From positions 42,348 to 106,347 of the forward strand of contig CAYZXL010000013.1 of the NCBI GenBank assembly GCA_964482435.1: a stretch of DNA of 64,000 bases, read 5' to 3'. The notes below the pieces were generated by a model. That model had not been told where the DNA came from, made no database searches, and saw only the letters and a program-made list of their open reading frames with translations. Position 1 is the first letter of the stretch; every line of letters begins with the position of its first letter. This DNA comes from CAYZXL01 sp964482435. Lineage in GTDB: Bacteria; Auribacterota; JABMQX01. Of the stretch, positions 1 to 7,425 are shown piece by piece. Made by a program: the position numbers and the translations under genes.

Positions 1-685
1 CGTCAGCGAGCCTTTCCATCCTCGCATCAATGGTGTTATCGAAGAGCACAGTCCTCTTTGTGGAATAGACGCGCACGCCGCCACCATCGGGGAGGATATC
101 GTCGGAAATGGTCAGTTCGGCTTTTCTGCCGCCCGTGCGGGCGACGAGCTGCTCTATCTCCCGAAGAAATTGGGGGGTGAAGAAACGCCTGTCCTCGAGT
201 CCCGGTGCCAGGATGCATTTCTCTTCTCCGAGGGCGATGATTCCTTCCACGGAGAGCTGTTTCAGGGAGTCGGCGTACTGTTTTGTCCCGCGCATCTCCT
301 TCAAGCTTGCTCTGACTCTCGCAAGGACTTCCTCAACTATTTCGCCCTGAACCCGAAGGATCGTCTTCCTCATATCGAGGGATACGCCCGCCATGGTTCG
401 TGCCTCGACGCTTTTCACCTGGCCCTGGGCGGCCTGGTGGATTTGCCGCGCTGCCTGCACGGCCTCCTTCTCGGCCTCTTCGCCCCTTCTGGCTGCGGAA
501 AGCTCGGCTTTTCCGAGGATCCTCCGGACTTCTTCCTGTGCGTCCTTGCTTATCTGCTCGCAGAAAGCGCGAACGGAGACGGAGGCGTTGCCAGCAGTCA
601 GCTTGACGGCCTCACTGGGGCGAGGGGTCAGGTGCACCTTTTCGGGGCGTTCATGTGAGTTGAAATCCCAGGTTGATTCGGGCAT
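1..685 (-). CDS. atpE: V-type ATP synthase subunit E (partial, runs off left edge)
   Basis: Peripheral-stalk subunit of the V/A-type ATPase, which tethers the catalytic A3B3 head to the membrane sector. The frame is open from an ATG at 685 to the window edge, giving about 228 codons. The first half is Glu/Arg/Ala-rich and helical; the second half has the family's C-terminal look, with DGGGVRVYS followed by FDNTIDARMERL, which matches the usual GG-V...DNT-ARLE ending. The start at 685 is preceded by a GAGGAG ribosome site and lies 7 bases after the subunit F stop, so the two are co-transcribed. The missing C-terminus should be only a few residues. Subunits A, B and D are expected further downstream, outside the window. 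Identification rests on C-terminal motifs and gene order. Confidence 0.85.
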   Translation of the reverse strand, partial: MPESTWDFNSHERPEKVHLTPRPSEAVKLTAGNASVSVRAFCEQISKDAQEEVRRILGKAELSAARRGEEAEKEAVQAARQIHQAAQGQVKSVEARTMAGVSLDMRKTILRVQGEIVEEVLARVRASLKEMRGTKQYADSLKQLSVEGIIALGEEKCILAPGLEDRRFFTPQFLREIEQLVARTGGRKAELTISDDILPDGGGVRVYSTKRTVLFDNTIDARMERLAD

Positions 686-692
686 GCTCTCC

Positions 693-1001
693 TCAAATGG
701 TTATTCCAATTGCCTCCGTGATAATCTCCGACGGCGATTTTCTCGTCGGCATAGGCCCGGAGCTATCGGCGATCTCGACGACGAACGGGAAATTCCTCTT
801 TTCGATGAATGCCTTCAGCTCCGGGCGAATAGTCTCAGCCACTCTCTCGGTCAAGACGACGACGCTGACGTCGGTGTCCTGAACGGCCTTCAAGAACAGC
901 TCTCTTGTCTCCGGCACACCTTTTGGGACGTGCCCACGGATTCCTACAAACCGGAATCCGAGGACGGTATCTTCGTCGCCTATGAGAAACAGTTTCGCCA
1001 T
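693..1001 (-). CDS. atpF: V-type ATP synthase subunit F
   Basis: Central-stalk subunit F, a small Rossmann-like protein that regulates the rotary V/A-ATPase. About 102 residues from the chosen start, typical for the family. The N-terminus reads MAKLFLIGDEDTVLGF, the classic subunit-F beginning (a first beta strand, then GDEDTV.GF), which is why this ATG at 1001 is preferred over an in-frame ATG at 1046 that would add 15 unrelated residues. VVVLTERVAETI and FPFVVEIADS follow in the expected positions. It lies between the K proteolipid gene and subunit E on the same strand with very short spacers, so it is part of one operon. The start is the only uncertain point. Confidence 0.9.
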   Translation of the reverse strand: MAKLFLIGDEDTVLGFRFVGIRGHVPKGVPETRELFLKAVQDTDVSVVVLTERVAETIRPELKAFIEKRNFPFVVEIADSSGPMPTRKSPSEIITEAIGITI

Positions 1002-1053
1002 AGATTTCTGCCTGCTCTGCGGGCTTTCGATGCTGCGGGCGTGCATCGCGCAG

Positions 1054-1461
1054 TTATATGGCGCGGAGAACCGGCAGCCTCAGAATCATTATTGCGATGA
1101 TTAGCCCGTAGATTGCGATTCCTTCCGCCAGACCTACGAAGATCAAAGCTCGGCCTGCCATCTCGGGTCGTTCGGCTATTGTGCCGAGGGCTGCCGCACC
1201 AACGTAGCCGACGGCAATCCCTGCCCCCAGCGAACCGACGCCCGTGCAGATAGCTGCCGCGAGAAGGCCCATTCCGGCAACCCGCGCCGATTCCGGGGTG
1301 TAGGCTTTCTCCGCGGCTTCGCCAGACGCCCCTTTGCTGGCCACCTGAGCCGCCTTCACGGAAATGCAGGTTAAGACAGCGGCACAGAGGGCGAAAACAA
1401 GGAGGACCGATGCTTTGATGATGACCTTGTGCCACTTAGTCAGCTTCGTTTTCTTCTTCAT
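1054..1461 (-). CDS. atpK: V-type ATP synthase proteolipid subunit K
   Basis: Membrane rotor-ring proteolipid of the V/A-ATPase; it binds the coupling ion (H+ or Na+). The protein has 135 residues: a basic N-terminus, one hydrophobic leader helix (about residues 13-36), then a single two-helix hairpin. The first hairpin helix is Gly/Ala-rich (AAAICTGVGSLGAGIAVG) and the second carries the ion-binding acidic residue, Glu113, within GLAEGIAIYGL. It is therefore the short single-hairpin form, not the duplicated four-helix form, with an extra N-terminal segment that could be a cleaved signal or a third helix. It lies in the ATPase operon between subunit I and subunit F. Ion specificity cannot be read reliably from the sequence. 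Confidence 0.9.
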   Translation of the reverse strand: MKKKTKLTKWHKVIIKASVLLVFALCAAVLTCISVKAAQVASKGASGEAAEKAYTPESARVAGMGLLAAAICTGVGSLGAGIAVGYVGAAALGTIAERPEMAGRALIFVGLAEGIAIYGLIIAIMILRLPVLRAI

Positions 1462-1544
1462 TCAGTGCCCCCTTCATCTCGAGATTTGTGAAATCTCCTT
1501 CGGATTTGAGAAAGCATGTTGTTGGCGACGGACGCGCCCGAAAA

Positions 1545-3542
1545 TCACGGAGCGCTCCCTGAGAGTTTCATCGGCGTAAAGGCTGTTCCGCCGACCTGAA
1601 AGAACTTTCCGAAGAATTCGTAGTACTCCAGCCTGAGTGCCTGGACGCAAACGACCAGCCCTTCAAGGGCCATCATCCCGGCGTTGCCGAGAATGTGGAC
1701 GAGGATCGGCAGTCCTGGCCCCCCTCCTTTCACGACCTCCGCGAGACTGAACACGGCGATAAAAAGAGCCGCGTGGGCTATGGCGAATGCCGCAACCCTC
1801 ACGAAAGAGATAGTATTGGACAGAAATGTGAGGAAGGCCTCAACATATGTGCCGATGGTTGCGGCGAGGGATTTGCGGACATAAGCGCCTATGCCCTCTT
1901 CGGGATGCCTCGAGGCCGGATGAACGAGCTTCTCTATCGGCCTTTTCAGGAATGAGGCGACGAGCGGCATGACGATGAGAACGCCAATAATCGCAGGGCT
2001 AATGCCGGTTTCCGAAAGGAATTGCATCACGGCCCAGACGGCAAACCAGTAGAAGGCGACACCCATAAGCCCGGTCCGGTCAAGAAATGCGGCAGCCCAG
2101 TCCTTCTTTGTAATGGCAGCGATGGCATTGAAGAGCATTCCGATGCTTAGCAAGCCGATTCCGAAATAGAGCGCCAAGGCCAGAAATGAACCGACCCTCC
2201 CAAGAGGCTCAAAGCCGCGGTACGGAAGAATTCTTACAGTGCCGGGGACGCTGCCAAACCCGAAGACGCTTCCATACAGGAATCCGAAGAGGGTTGCCGA
2301 GCATCCACACCAGATGAAAAGCTCCGCGATTCTGCGGATTGACTGGCTCAACTTCTTGTGGCGTGCAACCAGCAGGCCCAAGATTGCCATCAGGAGTCCC
2401 TGCCCAACGTCGCCGAACATAGCTCCGTACATCAAAAGAAACGTCGGGGCGACAACGACTGTTGGGTCAATGGAGGTGTACGTCGGCCGGCCGTAACTTG
2501 AGACGAGCATCTCGAATGGTTTAAGCGCTCTCGGGTTCTCAAAAAGCACCGGCACGTCCACTTTTCCGCCGCGTTGCGACAGCATTGCCTCGGCGCTCTG
2601 CTCCTCGATGAGGCAGCGGTTCTCACAGGCTCTCTTGATTGCTTCTATGACATCCGCGCGGCTGCGGCGAGGTGTCCAGGCGGAGATGAGATAGGTTCTG
2701 GCGGTCTTTCGGAAGCGGCTCTTGGCCTGGCTCTTGAGCCGCTGCAAACTCACCTGGGAGAGGATGCGCTTAAGAGCTGGGAGGTTGGCATCTCTGCACT
2801 TCGCAATTCTGGATTCGGCTGCGTTGATTTCCTCTTCGGCCAGGCGAATTCGCTCCGCGAGCTGAGCCATCATTTCGTCAGAAGGCGCCTCTTTCGCCTC
2901 GGGGATGGGGAAGCGTTCCAGGCCGGTCTCCTGGATAGCCCTCTGGAGAGTGTCCCTATCCTTTTTCAGGACGATGACCATGACCACGGCGGTTCCCTTC
3001 TCCTCGGCGAAGGTCAAGACCACGTTCGGGACGCTGGCGAGGAGCCGGTTTAATGTGTCGAGGTTCTTCTCAGGGAGGCGTCCTGTAACGACCTCAAGGA
3101 GTGTGTAGCCCGAGCGGATGTCAATACCGAACTTCGCCCAGGCGTCGAGGGGGAGTTGTCGTCGGGTCTGCTGAAGAGCCGCCAGGTTTTGCCTGGCTGC
3201 ATCCCTCGCAGCGACGACGGACTTGACTTCCTGACTTATTTCCTCGATGTTCTTTTTGGCCTCATCCGGGTGAAACGGCTGAAAAGCAAGGGATTCGTTG
3301 ACTATCTCGGGGCCGATGCTAAGCCTCTCGGTGACGGATCGAGCCAAGTTCTCAATCTCGGCGAGGACTTGCGACTGCTCGTCGGGAGCCGCCTGAAGCC
3401 CTTGCTGCTCCGTCCACGGCTCAAGGTCAGTAACGCTTGCGACCTGGACAAGACCGCTCCTTATCATTTCGGTTGTGGCGCGGTCAACGTCCGAGTCGAA
3501 AACCAGGACGTTCAACTGAACCATTCTCGCAGGCCTTAGCAT
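1545..3542 (-). CDS. atpI: V-type ATP synthase subunit I (a-subunit homologue)
   Basis: Membrane stator subunit that forms the ion half-channels against the K ring. The 665 residues match the family length. The N-terminal half (about 1-320) is a soluble coiled-coil region; the C-terminal half holds seven or eight hydrophobic segments. The essential stator arginine is in SFVRVAAFAIAHAAL (Arg582 by my count), and the protein ends with the typical RLEYYEFFGKFFQVGG...F.P motif. The start MLRPARM matches the beginning seen in archaeal and bacterial homologues, and an AAGGA lies upstream. It is 84 bp after subunit C and 83 bp before subunit K. Nothing appears broken. Confidence 0.93.
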   Translation of the reverse strand: MLRPARMVQLNVLVFDSDVDRATTEMIRSGLVQVASVTDLEPWTEQQGLQAAPDEQSQVLAEIENLARSVTERLSIGPEIVNESLAFQPFHPDEAKKNIEEISQEVKSVVAARDAARQNLAALQQTRRQLPLDAWAKFGIDIRSGYTLLEVVTGRLPEKNLDTLNRLLASVPNVVLTFAEEKGTAVVMVIVLKKDRDTLQRAIQETGLERFPIPEAKEAPSDEMMAQLAERIRLAEEEINAAESRIAKCRDANLPALKRILSQVSLQRLKSQAKSRFRKTARTYLISAWTPRRSRADVIEAIKRACENRCLIEEQSAEAMLSQRGGKVDVPVLFENPRALKPFEMLVSSYGRPTYTSIDPTVVVAPTFLLMYGAMFGDVGQGLLMAILGLLVARHKKLSQSIRRIAELFIWCGCSATLFGFLYGSVFGFGSVPGTVRILPYRGFEPLGRVGSFLALALYFGIGLLSIGMLFNAIAAITKKDWAAAFLDRTGLMGVAFYWFAVWAVMQFLSETGISPAIIGVLIVMPLVASFLKRPIEKLVHPASRHPEEGIGAYVRKSLAATIGTYVEAFLTFLSNTISFVRVAAFAIAHAALFIAVFSLAEVVKGGGPGLPILVHILGNAGMMALEGLVVCVQALRLEYYEFFGKFFQVGGTAFTPMKLSGSAP

Positions 3543-3626
3543 GGGGGACTATTCCTTGCTCAACGCTCCGATTCACGAATTTCAATCGCGCCAGCCGCTG
3601 TTTCGGTAACTCACGGCTGCCACGGG

Positions 3627-4670
3627 TCATACGCGAACGAGGTTGCTGGCAATTTCCTCCGGGGGACGATCAAAAGCCTTTGCATTGAGGAGCGTTATTA
3701 TGTTCGAGACCTCCAATTTCTTTAATCTGAGGTAAGCAATGGCTGTTCCTATGGTGAAGGGAAAGCCGCCGAGTGCCTTGCGGAGCTCTCTGGCGTAGGT
3801 TTCGCGCAAGAAGCCCTCCAGCAGATGAAGGGCTTGCACCTCCTTGACCGTTCGTAAAGCGTGGGGAACCGTGCCGTACACGCCAGTCAGAAGAGCGGAC
3901 ATCACTGATGCATAATCCCGACCCGGGTAAGCCTCTCTGACGAGCTCCTCCTTGACTTTGGAACCGCCGGGTATCATCAGCTCCATGACATCGGCGAGAC
4001 CGAGGTTGTAATACCGCTTGGAACGAAGAATGGAATTGATGTTCAGGATGTCTATTTCGATGCCTATGAGCTTTGAGGCTATTCTTCTGTCAGGGGGCGA
4101 GAGGTCCTGGATGGCCGCCCATGTCGCCTCGTAAAGCTCCCTGTCAAGGGCGACCTCGAGATAGAAAAGAGAGTCCGTCCGCTTGTATTTGTCGCGTGCA
4201 TCGCCGAGGGGCTTGCGGTACGGCGTGTCGCCGAGGAGGACGATGATTTCTTCGATGGTCTCTGCCTGAAGGATTGCGTCAACGGGGATTTCATTGGATA
4301 TATAGCCCCGGTAAACGAATTCGCTGCCCTCCTTTGCCTTCCACACTCGCAAGATGACCTTGAGGTTTTCAACCTCGAAATGCCGCATCAGCTCCTCGAT
4401 GAAGTGCCTGACTTCTCCCTTTGAATGAGCCGCGACTTCCCGGTGGCTGAGTATCAACTGCTCGACAAGCGCCGCCTCGGCACGCGGGATGTCCTGAGCC
4501 GATAGCGCAGTTTGGAAGCTCGCGGCATATTCGGTTTGACGGAGGGCGCCGAGGAGGGTGGCGAGGTCGGCAGTTCGGGCAAGTTGCTCGTACAGTTGGG
4601 GCGAGATAAGCTTGCTGAGCTTAGCTCTGAGTCTGGCGTTCAAATAGGCGTAGGTTGCAAGTGCTGACAT
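3627..4670 (-). CDS. atpC: V-type ATP synthase subunit C (d/AC39-like)
   Basis: Socket subunit that links the central rotor stalk to the proteolipid ring. The 347 residues are a normal length. The protein is all-helical, starts with ALATYAYLNARLRAKLSKLI and ends with LRLKKLEVSNIITLLNAKAF, close to the family's conserved end (KxxExxNIRxIxxG-like). It lies 47 bp downstream of the coiled-coil stalk gene and upstream of subunit I. The recognisable ribosome site is weak. The call rests on the family's N- and C-terminal motifs plus gene order; confusion with another family is unlikely. Confidence 0.88.
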   Translation of the reverse strand: MSALATYAYLNARLRAKLSKLISPQLYEQLARTADLATLLGALRQTEYAASFQTALSAQDIPRAEAALVEQLILSHREVAAHSKGEVRHFIEELMRHFEVENLKVILRVWKAKEGSEFVYRGYISNEIPVDAILQAETIEEIIVLLGDTPYRKPLGDARDKYKRTDSLFYLEVALDRELYEATWAAIQDLSPPDRRIASKLIGIEIDILNINSILRSKRYYNLGLADVMELMIPGGSKVKEELVREAYPGRDYASVMSALLTGVYGTVPHALRTVKEVQALHLLEGFLRETYARELRKALGGFPFTIGTAIAYLRLKKLEVSNIITLLNAKAFDRPPEEIASNLVRV

Positions 4671-4717
4671 CTTAGTATCTTATGGCAATGAGAGCGCCCG
4701 AAAAGCCCCTTCGCCCC

Positions 4718-5035
4718 CTACGATTCCGGCTGAAGGAGGCGATTCAGGCACTTCTCTACGGCTGCATCTATCTGCTTTTTTCGTGCTTCTTTCAGCTCCC
4801 TGGCGCGCTGTGCCGCCTCCTGAAGCATTTCGCTTCGGCGGCGCTCTGCGGCTTTGGTGGCTTCCTCAATTATTCGGCGGCTTTCCTCCTTGGCCTGGGA
4901 CTTCTTCTCCTCTATCAAGACCCTGGCTTTCGCGTCAGCGTCGGCAATGAGGCGGCTGGCTTCTTCGTGAGCCCTGGCGATCTCGCGGCTGGCTTCCTCT
5001 TCGGTTTTCAGGATTTCCTCGACTGCCTCTTTCAA
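4718..5035 (-). CDS. V-type ATPase coiled-coil stalk subunit (H/G type)
   Basis: Small peripheral-stalk partner of subunit E. It has 105 residues, almost entirely Glu/Ala/Arg/Lys with no Pro or Gly breaks in the middle (ILKTEEEASREIARAHEEAS... onward), so it should form one long right-handed or ordinary coiled coil, as subunit H/G of A/V-ATPases does. The start codon is TTG at 5035, preceded by GGAGGT; there is no nearby ATG in frame. It is the first ATPase gene after glyS, with a 22-base gap, so glyS and the ATPase genes are probably one transcript. The low-complexity sequence means the call depends partly on position at the head of the operon. Confidence 0.8.
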   Translation of the reverse strand: MKEAVEEILKTEEEASREIARAHEEASRLIADADAKARVLIEEKKSQAKEESRRIIEEATKAAERRRSEMLQEAAQRARELKEARKKQIDAAVEKCLNRLLQPES

Positions 5036-5057
5036 GGTGGAACCTCCACCCTTTGCC

Positions 5058-6371
5058 CTATGGACTCGTCCTGGGGCGCGGGGACGAACTCATGTTTCTG
5101 AGGAATTTTGAGACTTCCGAGATTATGTCCTTCGCCGGGACGCGCACTTGCTCCATAGAATCCCGGTCTCTCAAGGTGACGGTGTCGTCCTCGAGCGTCT
5201 GAAAATCAACCGTCACGCAGCAGGGAGTTCCGACCTCATCCTGCCGGCGGTATCGTCTGCCGATGGCGCCGACGTCGTCATAGAACGTTGTGTAGGATTC
5301 GCGGAGAGTTTTCTCGAGTTCCGATGCTCTCTCAACCAGAGGCGACTTCTTCAGGAGCGGGAAGACGCCGACTTTTATCGGGGCCGTCTTGGGCGAAAAG
5401 CGGAGAACAACTCGCTCCGGCTCCTCGTCATAGGCGTCCACTAAAAGAGTCAGGAGAATCCTGTCTACCCCCGCCGAAGACTCTATCACGTGAGGGATGA
5501 ACGACTCGCCCGACTTCTCGTCGTGATAAGTGAGGTTTTTCCCGCTGAACTTCGCGTGCTGGGAGAGGTCGAAATCCTGCCTGTCCGCTATTCCCTCCAG
5601 TTCCTGCCAGCCGAAGGGGAAATTGTATTCGACATCCACGCATTTTTTCGCGTAGTGGGCGAGTTCTTCCGGGCGGTGCTCCCGGGTTTGGAGGTTCTCT
5701 TCCCTGATCCCCACGTCCTTGTACCACTTCATTCTCTCGCCTACCCAGAACTCGAACCACTCCTTGTTCCCGTTTGGCGCGATGAAGAACTCCAACTCCA
5801 TCTGCTCGAATTCACGGGACCGGAACGTGTAGTTGCGAGGATTGATTTCGTTTCGGAAGGCTTTCCCGATTTGAGCGATTCCGAAAGGTAGTTTCTGCCG
5901 GGAATCGTTCAGAACGTTTGGGAATTGGACGAAGATGCCCTGGGCGGTCTCCGGCCGGAGGTAGATTGTGGATGCTTTGTCCTCGACGGCTCCGAGGAAA
6001 GTTTTGAACATCAGCTCGAATGAACGCTGCTCGGTCAAGTCCCCTCCGCACTCCGGGCACTTGCCTCCTGCGACCTCGTCTGCCCGGAAGCGCTTCTTGC
6101 ACGACTTGCAGTCCACCATCGGGTCGTAGAAGCTGTCCACGTGCCCGGAGGCCTTCCAGACGTCCGGGTGCATAAGGATGCTGGCGTCCATCCCGACGAC
6201 GTTGGTGCGGGAGAGAACGATGTCCCTCCACCAAAGCTCCTTGATGTTTCGTTTCAGCTCGACGCCAAGGGGCCCGTAGTCCCAGCAGCCGTTTATCCCT
6301 CCATAGATTTCGCTGCTGGGGTATATGAACCCTCTTCTCTTACACAGAGAAACCAATTTCTTCATTTCCAT
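5058..6371 (-). CDS. glyS: Glycyl-tRNA synthetase, dimeric (alpha2) type
   Basis: Charges tRNA-Gly with glycine in the cytoplasm. This is the single-chain class II form used by archaea, eukaryotes and many bacteria, not the alpha2beta2 form; 437 residues is typical. Visible parts: an N-terminal RRGFIYPSSEIYGG..G.WDYGPLG, a Cys4 zinc-binding insert (DCKSC ... GGKCPECGG, about residues 87-109), LRPETAQGIF, motif 2 around FRNEINPR...RSREFEQME, motif 3 ESSAGVDRILLTLL, and a C-terminal anticodon-binding domain (IKVGVFPLLKK ... GRRYRRQDEVGTPCCVTVDF). AGGAG lies upstream of the chosen ATG. The gene heads the V-ATPase operon. No defects seen. Confidence 0.97.
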   Translation of the reverse strand: MEMKKLVSLCKRRGFIYPSSEIYGGINGCWDYGPLGVELKRNIKELWWRDIVLSRTNVVGMDASILMHPDVWKASGHVDSFYDPMVDCKSCKKRFRADEVAGGKCPECGGDLTEQRSFELMFKTFLGAVEDKASTIYLRPETAQGIFVQFPNVLNDSRQKLPFGIAQIGKAFRNEINPRNYTFRSREFEQMELEFFIAPNGNKEWFEFWVGERMKWYKDVGIREENLQTREHRPEELAHYAKKCVDVEYNFPFGWQELEGIADRQDFDLSQHAKFSGKNLTYHDEKSGESFIPHVIESSAGVDRILLTLLVDAYDEEPERVVLRFSPKTAPIKVGVFPLLKKSPLVERASELEKTLRESYTTFYDDVGAIGRRYRRQDEVGTPCCVTVDFQTLEDDTVTLRDRDSMEQVRVPAKDIISEVSKFLRNMSSSPRPRTSP

Positions 6372-6935
6372 AGAGAATTCTGCTCCTGATGATTAACCTG
6401 TGTCCGGGCACGCTTGGCCGCCACAACAAAGCGCGCGACACCACCACAGACCTGCAACCGCGGATGAGTCTCCGCAGCACCGAGTGGCGGGGCTTCGATC
6501 TGTGTCTGCGCTTCAGGACGCTGCTTGCCAGCGTGCGCAAGTTACTAAGATAACAGACGTTCCGCGCCCTGTCAAAGCATTTGACGCCGTCAGCGTATGG
6601 CCTCGATCTTTGGAGGGACCTACCGCAGAGAACACAGAGGCCGCACAGGAATGTCAGAGGCGATTGACAGGATTTTGAGGATTATCCGGTCCGTCCTGTT
6701 ATCCTGTCGAACTCTTGGCTTCTTTTCTGCGCCCCCTGCCGCCCGTAACCGAGGCCATACCCGTGAACCGGGCAGCCGGAGGCGTCGGCGAACAGGCCGC
6801 ACTCTCAGGGTCCCTCCGCATCGCGCCGGCCGCCGAAAATCCGTTGCGGTTCGAGCGCGGATCGGGTATAAACGATTCGCCAACGACGCTTCTGTCGGAC
6901 CGAAATGTCCGGGTCTTGCAGGCTGTTCACACGGT
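6372..6935. other. Intergenic region with dispersed repeat
   Basis: This 564-bp gap lies between the divergent glyS operon and the tRNA gene. I see no convincing gene. About 140 bp (6623-6763) is a dispersed repeat shared with 52975-53105 (separate entry). The short open frames here lack ribosome sites and family resemblance. The promoter of the glyS-ATPase operon must lie near 6375-6450, but I could not pick a clear -35/-10 pair. Confidence 0.6.
6623..6763 (+). repeat. Dispersed intergenic repeat, copy A
   Basis: Begins CCGCAGAGAACACAGAGG and ends CCGTAACCGAGGCCATACCC. Inside it is an inverted pair, GACAGGAT at 6666-6673 and ATCCTGTC at 6701-6708, enclosing GGATTATCCGGTCC. A second copy with the same order of blocks is at 52975-53105. 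The layout (purine-rich CGCAGAG block, then CAGGAT hairpin, then GCCGCCCGTAACCGAGG block) suggests a non-coding mobile or structural repeat, not a gene. Confidence 0.8.
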
Positions 6936-7009
6936 GGGCCAGTAGCTCAGTCGGTCAGAGCGGCGGACTCATAATCCGTTGGTCGTAGGTTCGAGTCCTA
7001 CCTGGCCCA
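6936..7009 (+). tRNA. tRNA with CAT anticodon (elongator Met, or Ile2)
   Basis: Complete cloverleaf of 74 nt. The acceptor stem is GGGCCAG (6936-6942) with CTGGCCC (7002-7008) and discriminator A. The D-arm is GCTC...GAGC. The anticodon stem GCGGA/TCCGT encloses the loop CTCATAA. The T-arm is GTAGG-TTCGAGT-CCTAC. The G1-C72 pair excludes an initiator tRNA. The anticodon CAT reads AUG, or AUA if C34 is modified to lysidine; the sequence alone does not settle which. No CCA is encoded. A T-rich run (TTTTTCTTTT) follows directly and may terminate transcription. Confidence 0.95.
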
Positions 7010-7425
7010 TTTTTCTTTTGCGCGTACTCCGAGGCCTTGCCGGATGGGATCTTCTGTCCTCGTTCGGGTTCGGGCGTAGCGCCGTACCGGGGGCAGCCGA
7101 TGCCGCCGACGCTGATGAGCAGACCGCGCCTCAGGCAAAGTCCGGGGTTGTTCCGCACGTTCAACTGCTGGCGGTCTACTTCTCGCGCATGATTGAACAC
7201 GGGAGCCACAGCGTGCCGCCGCACCCGGCTACCCGGACGCGGAGGCGGGTCATCGAGCGACGAAGATGGTTACGATGCAGGTCACGCCTGTTGTCACGGT
7301 GCGCGCTTGCTCTCGAGCAGGAAAAGAGTTGTGGGGAGTTGTTACGCGGTTTCGGTATGATGGGGAGTTGACAGAATCCCGTCTGGTCTCTTGACGAGAG
7401 ACAATCTGAAATCGAGGATTTTTCC
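7010..7425. other. Intergenic region, nothing recognised
   Basis: Gap of 416 bp between the tRNA and the ceramidase-like gene. It begins with the T-rich tRNA terminator. No gene, repeat or clear promoter was recognised. Open frames on both strands lack family features and ribosome sites. Confidence 0.5.
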
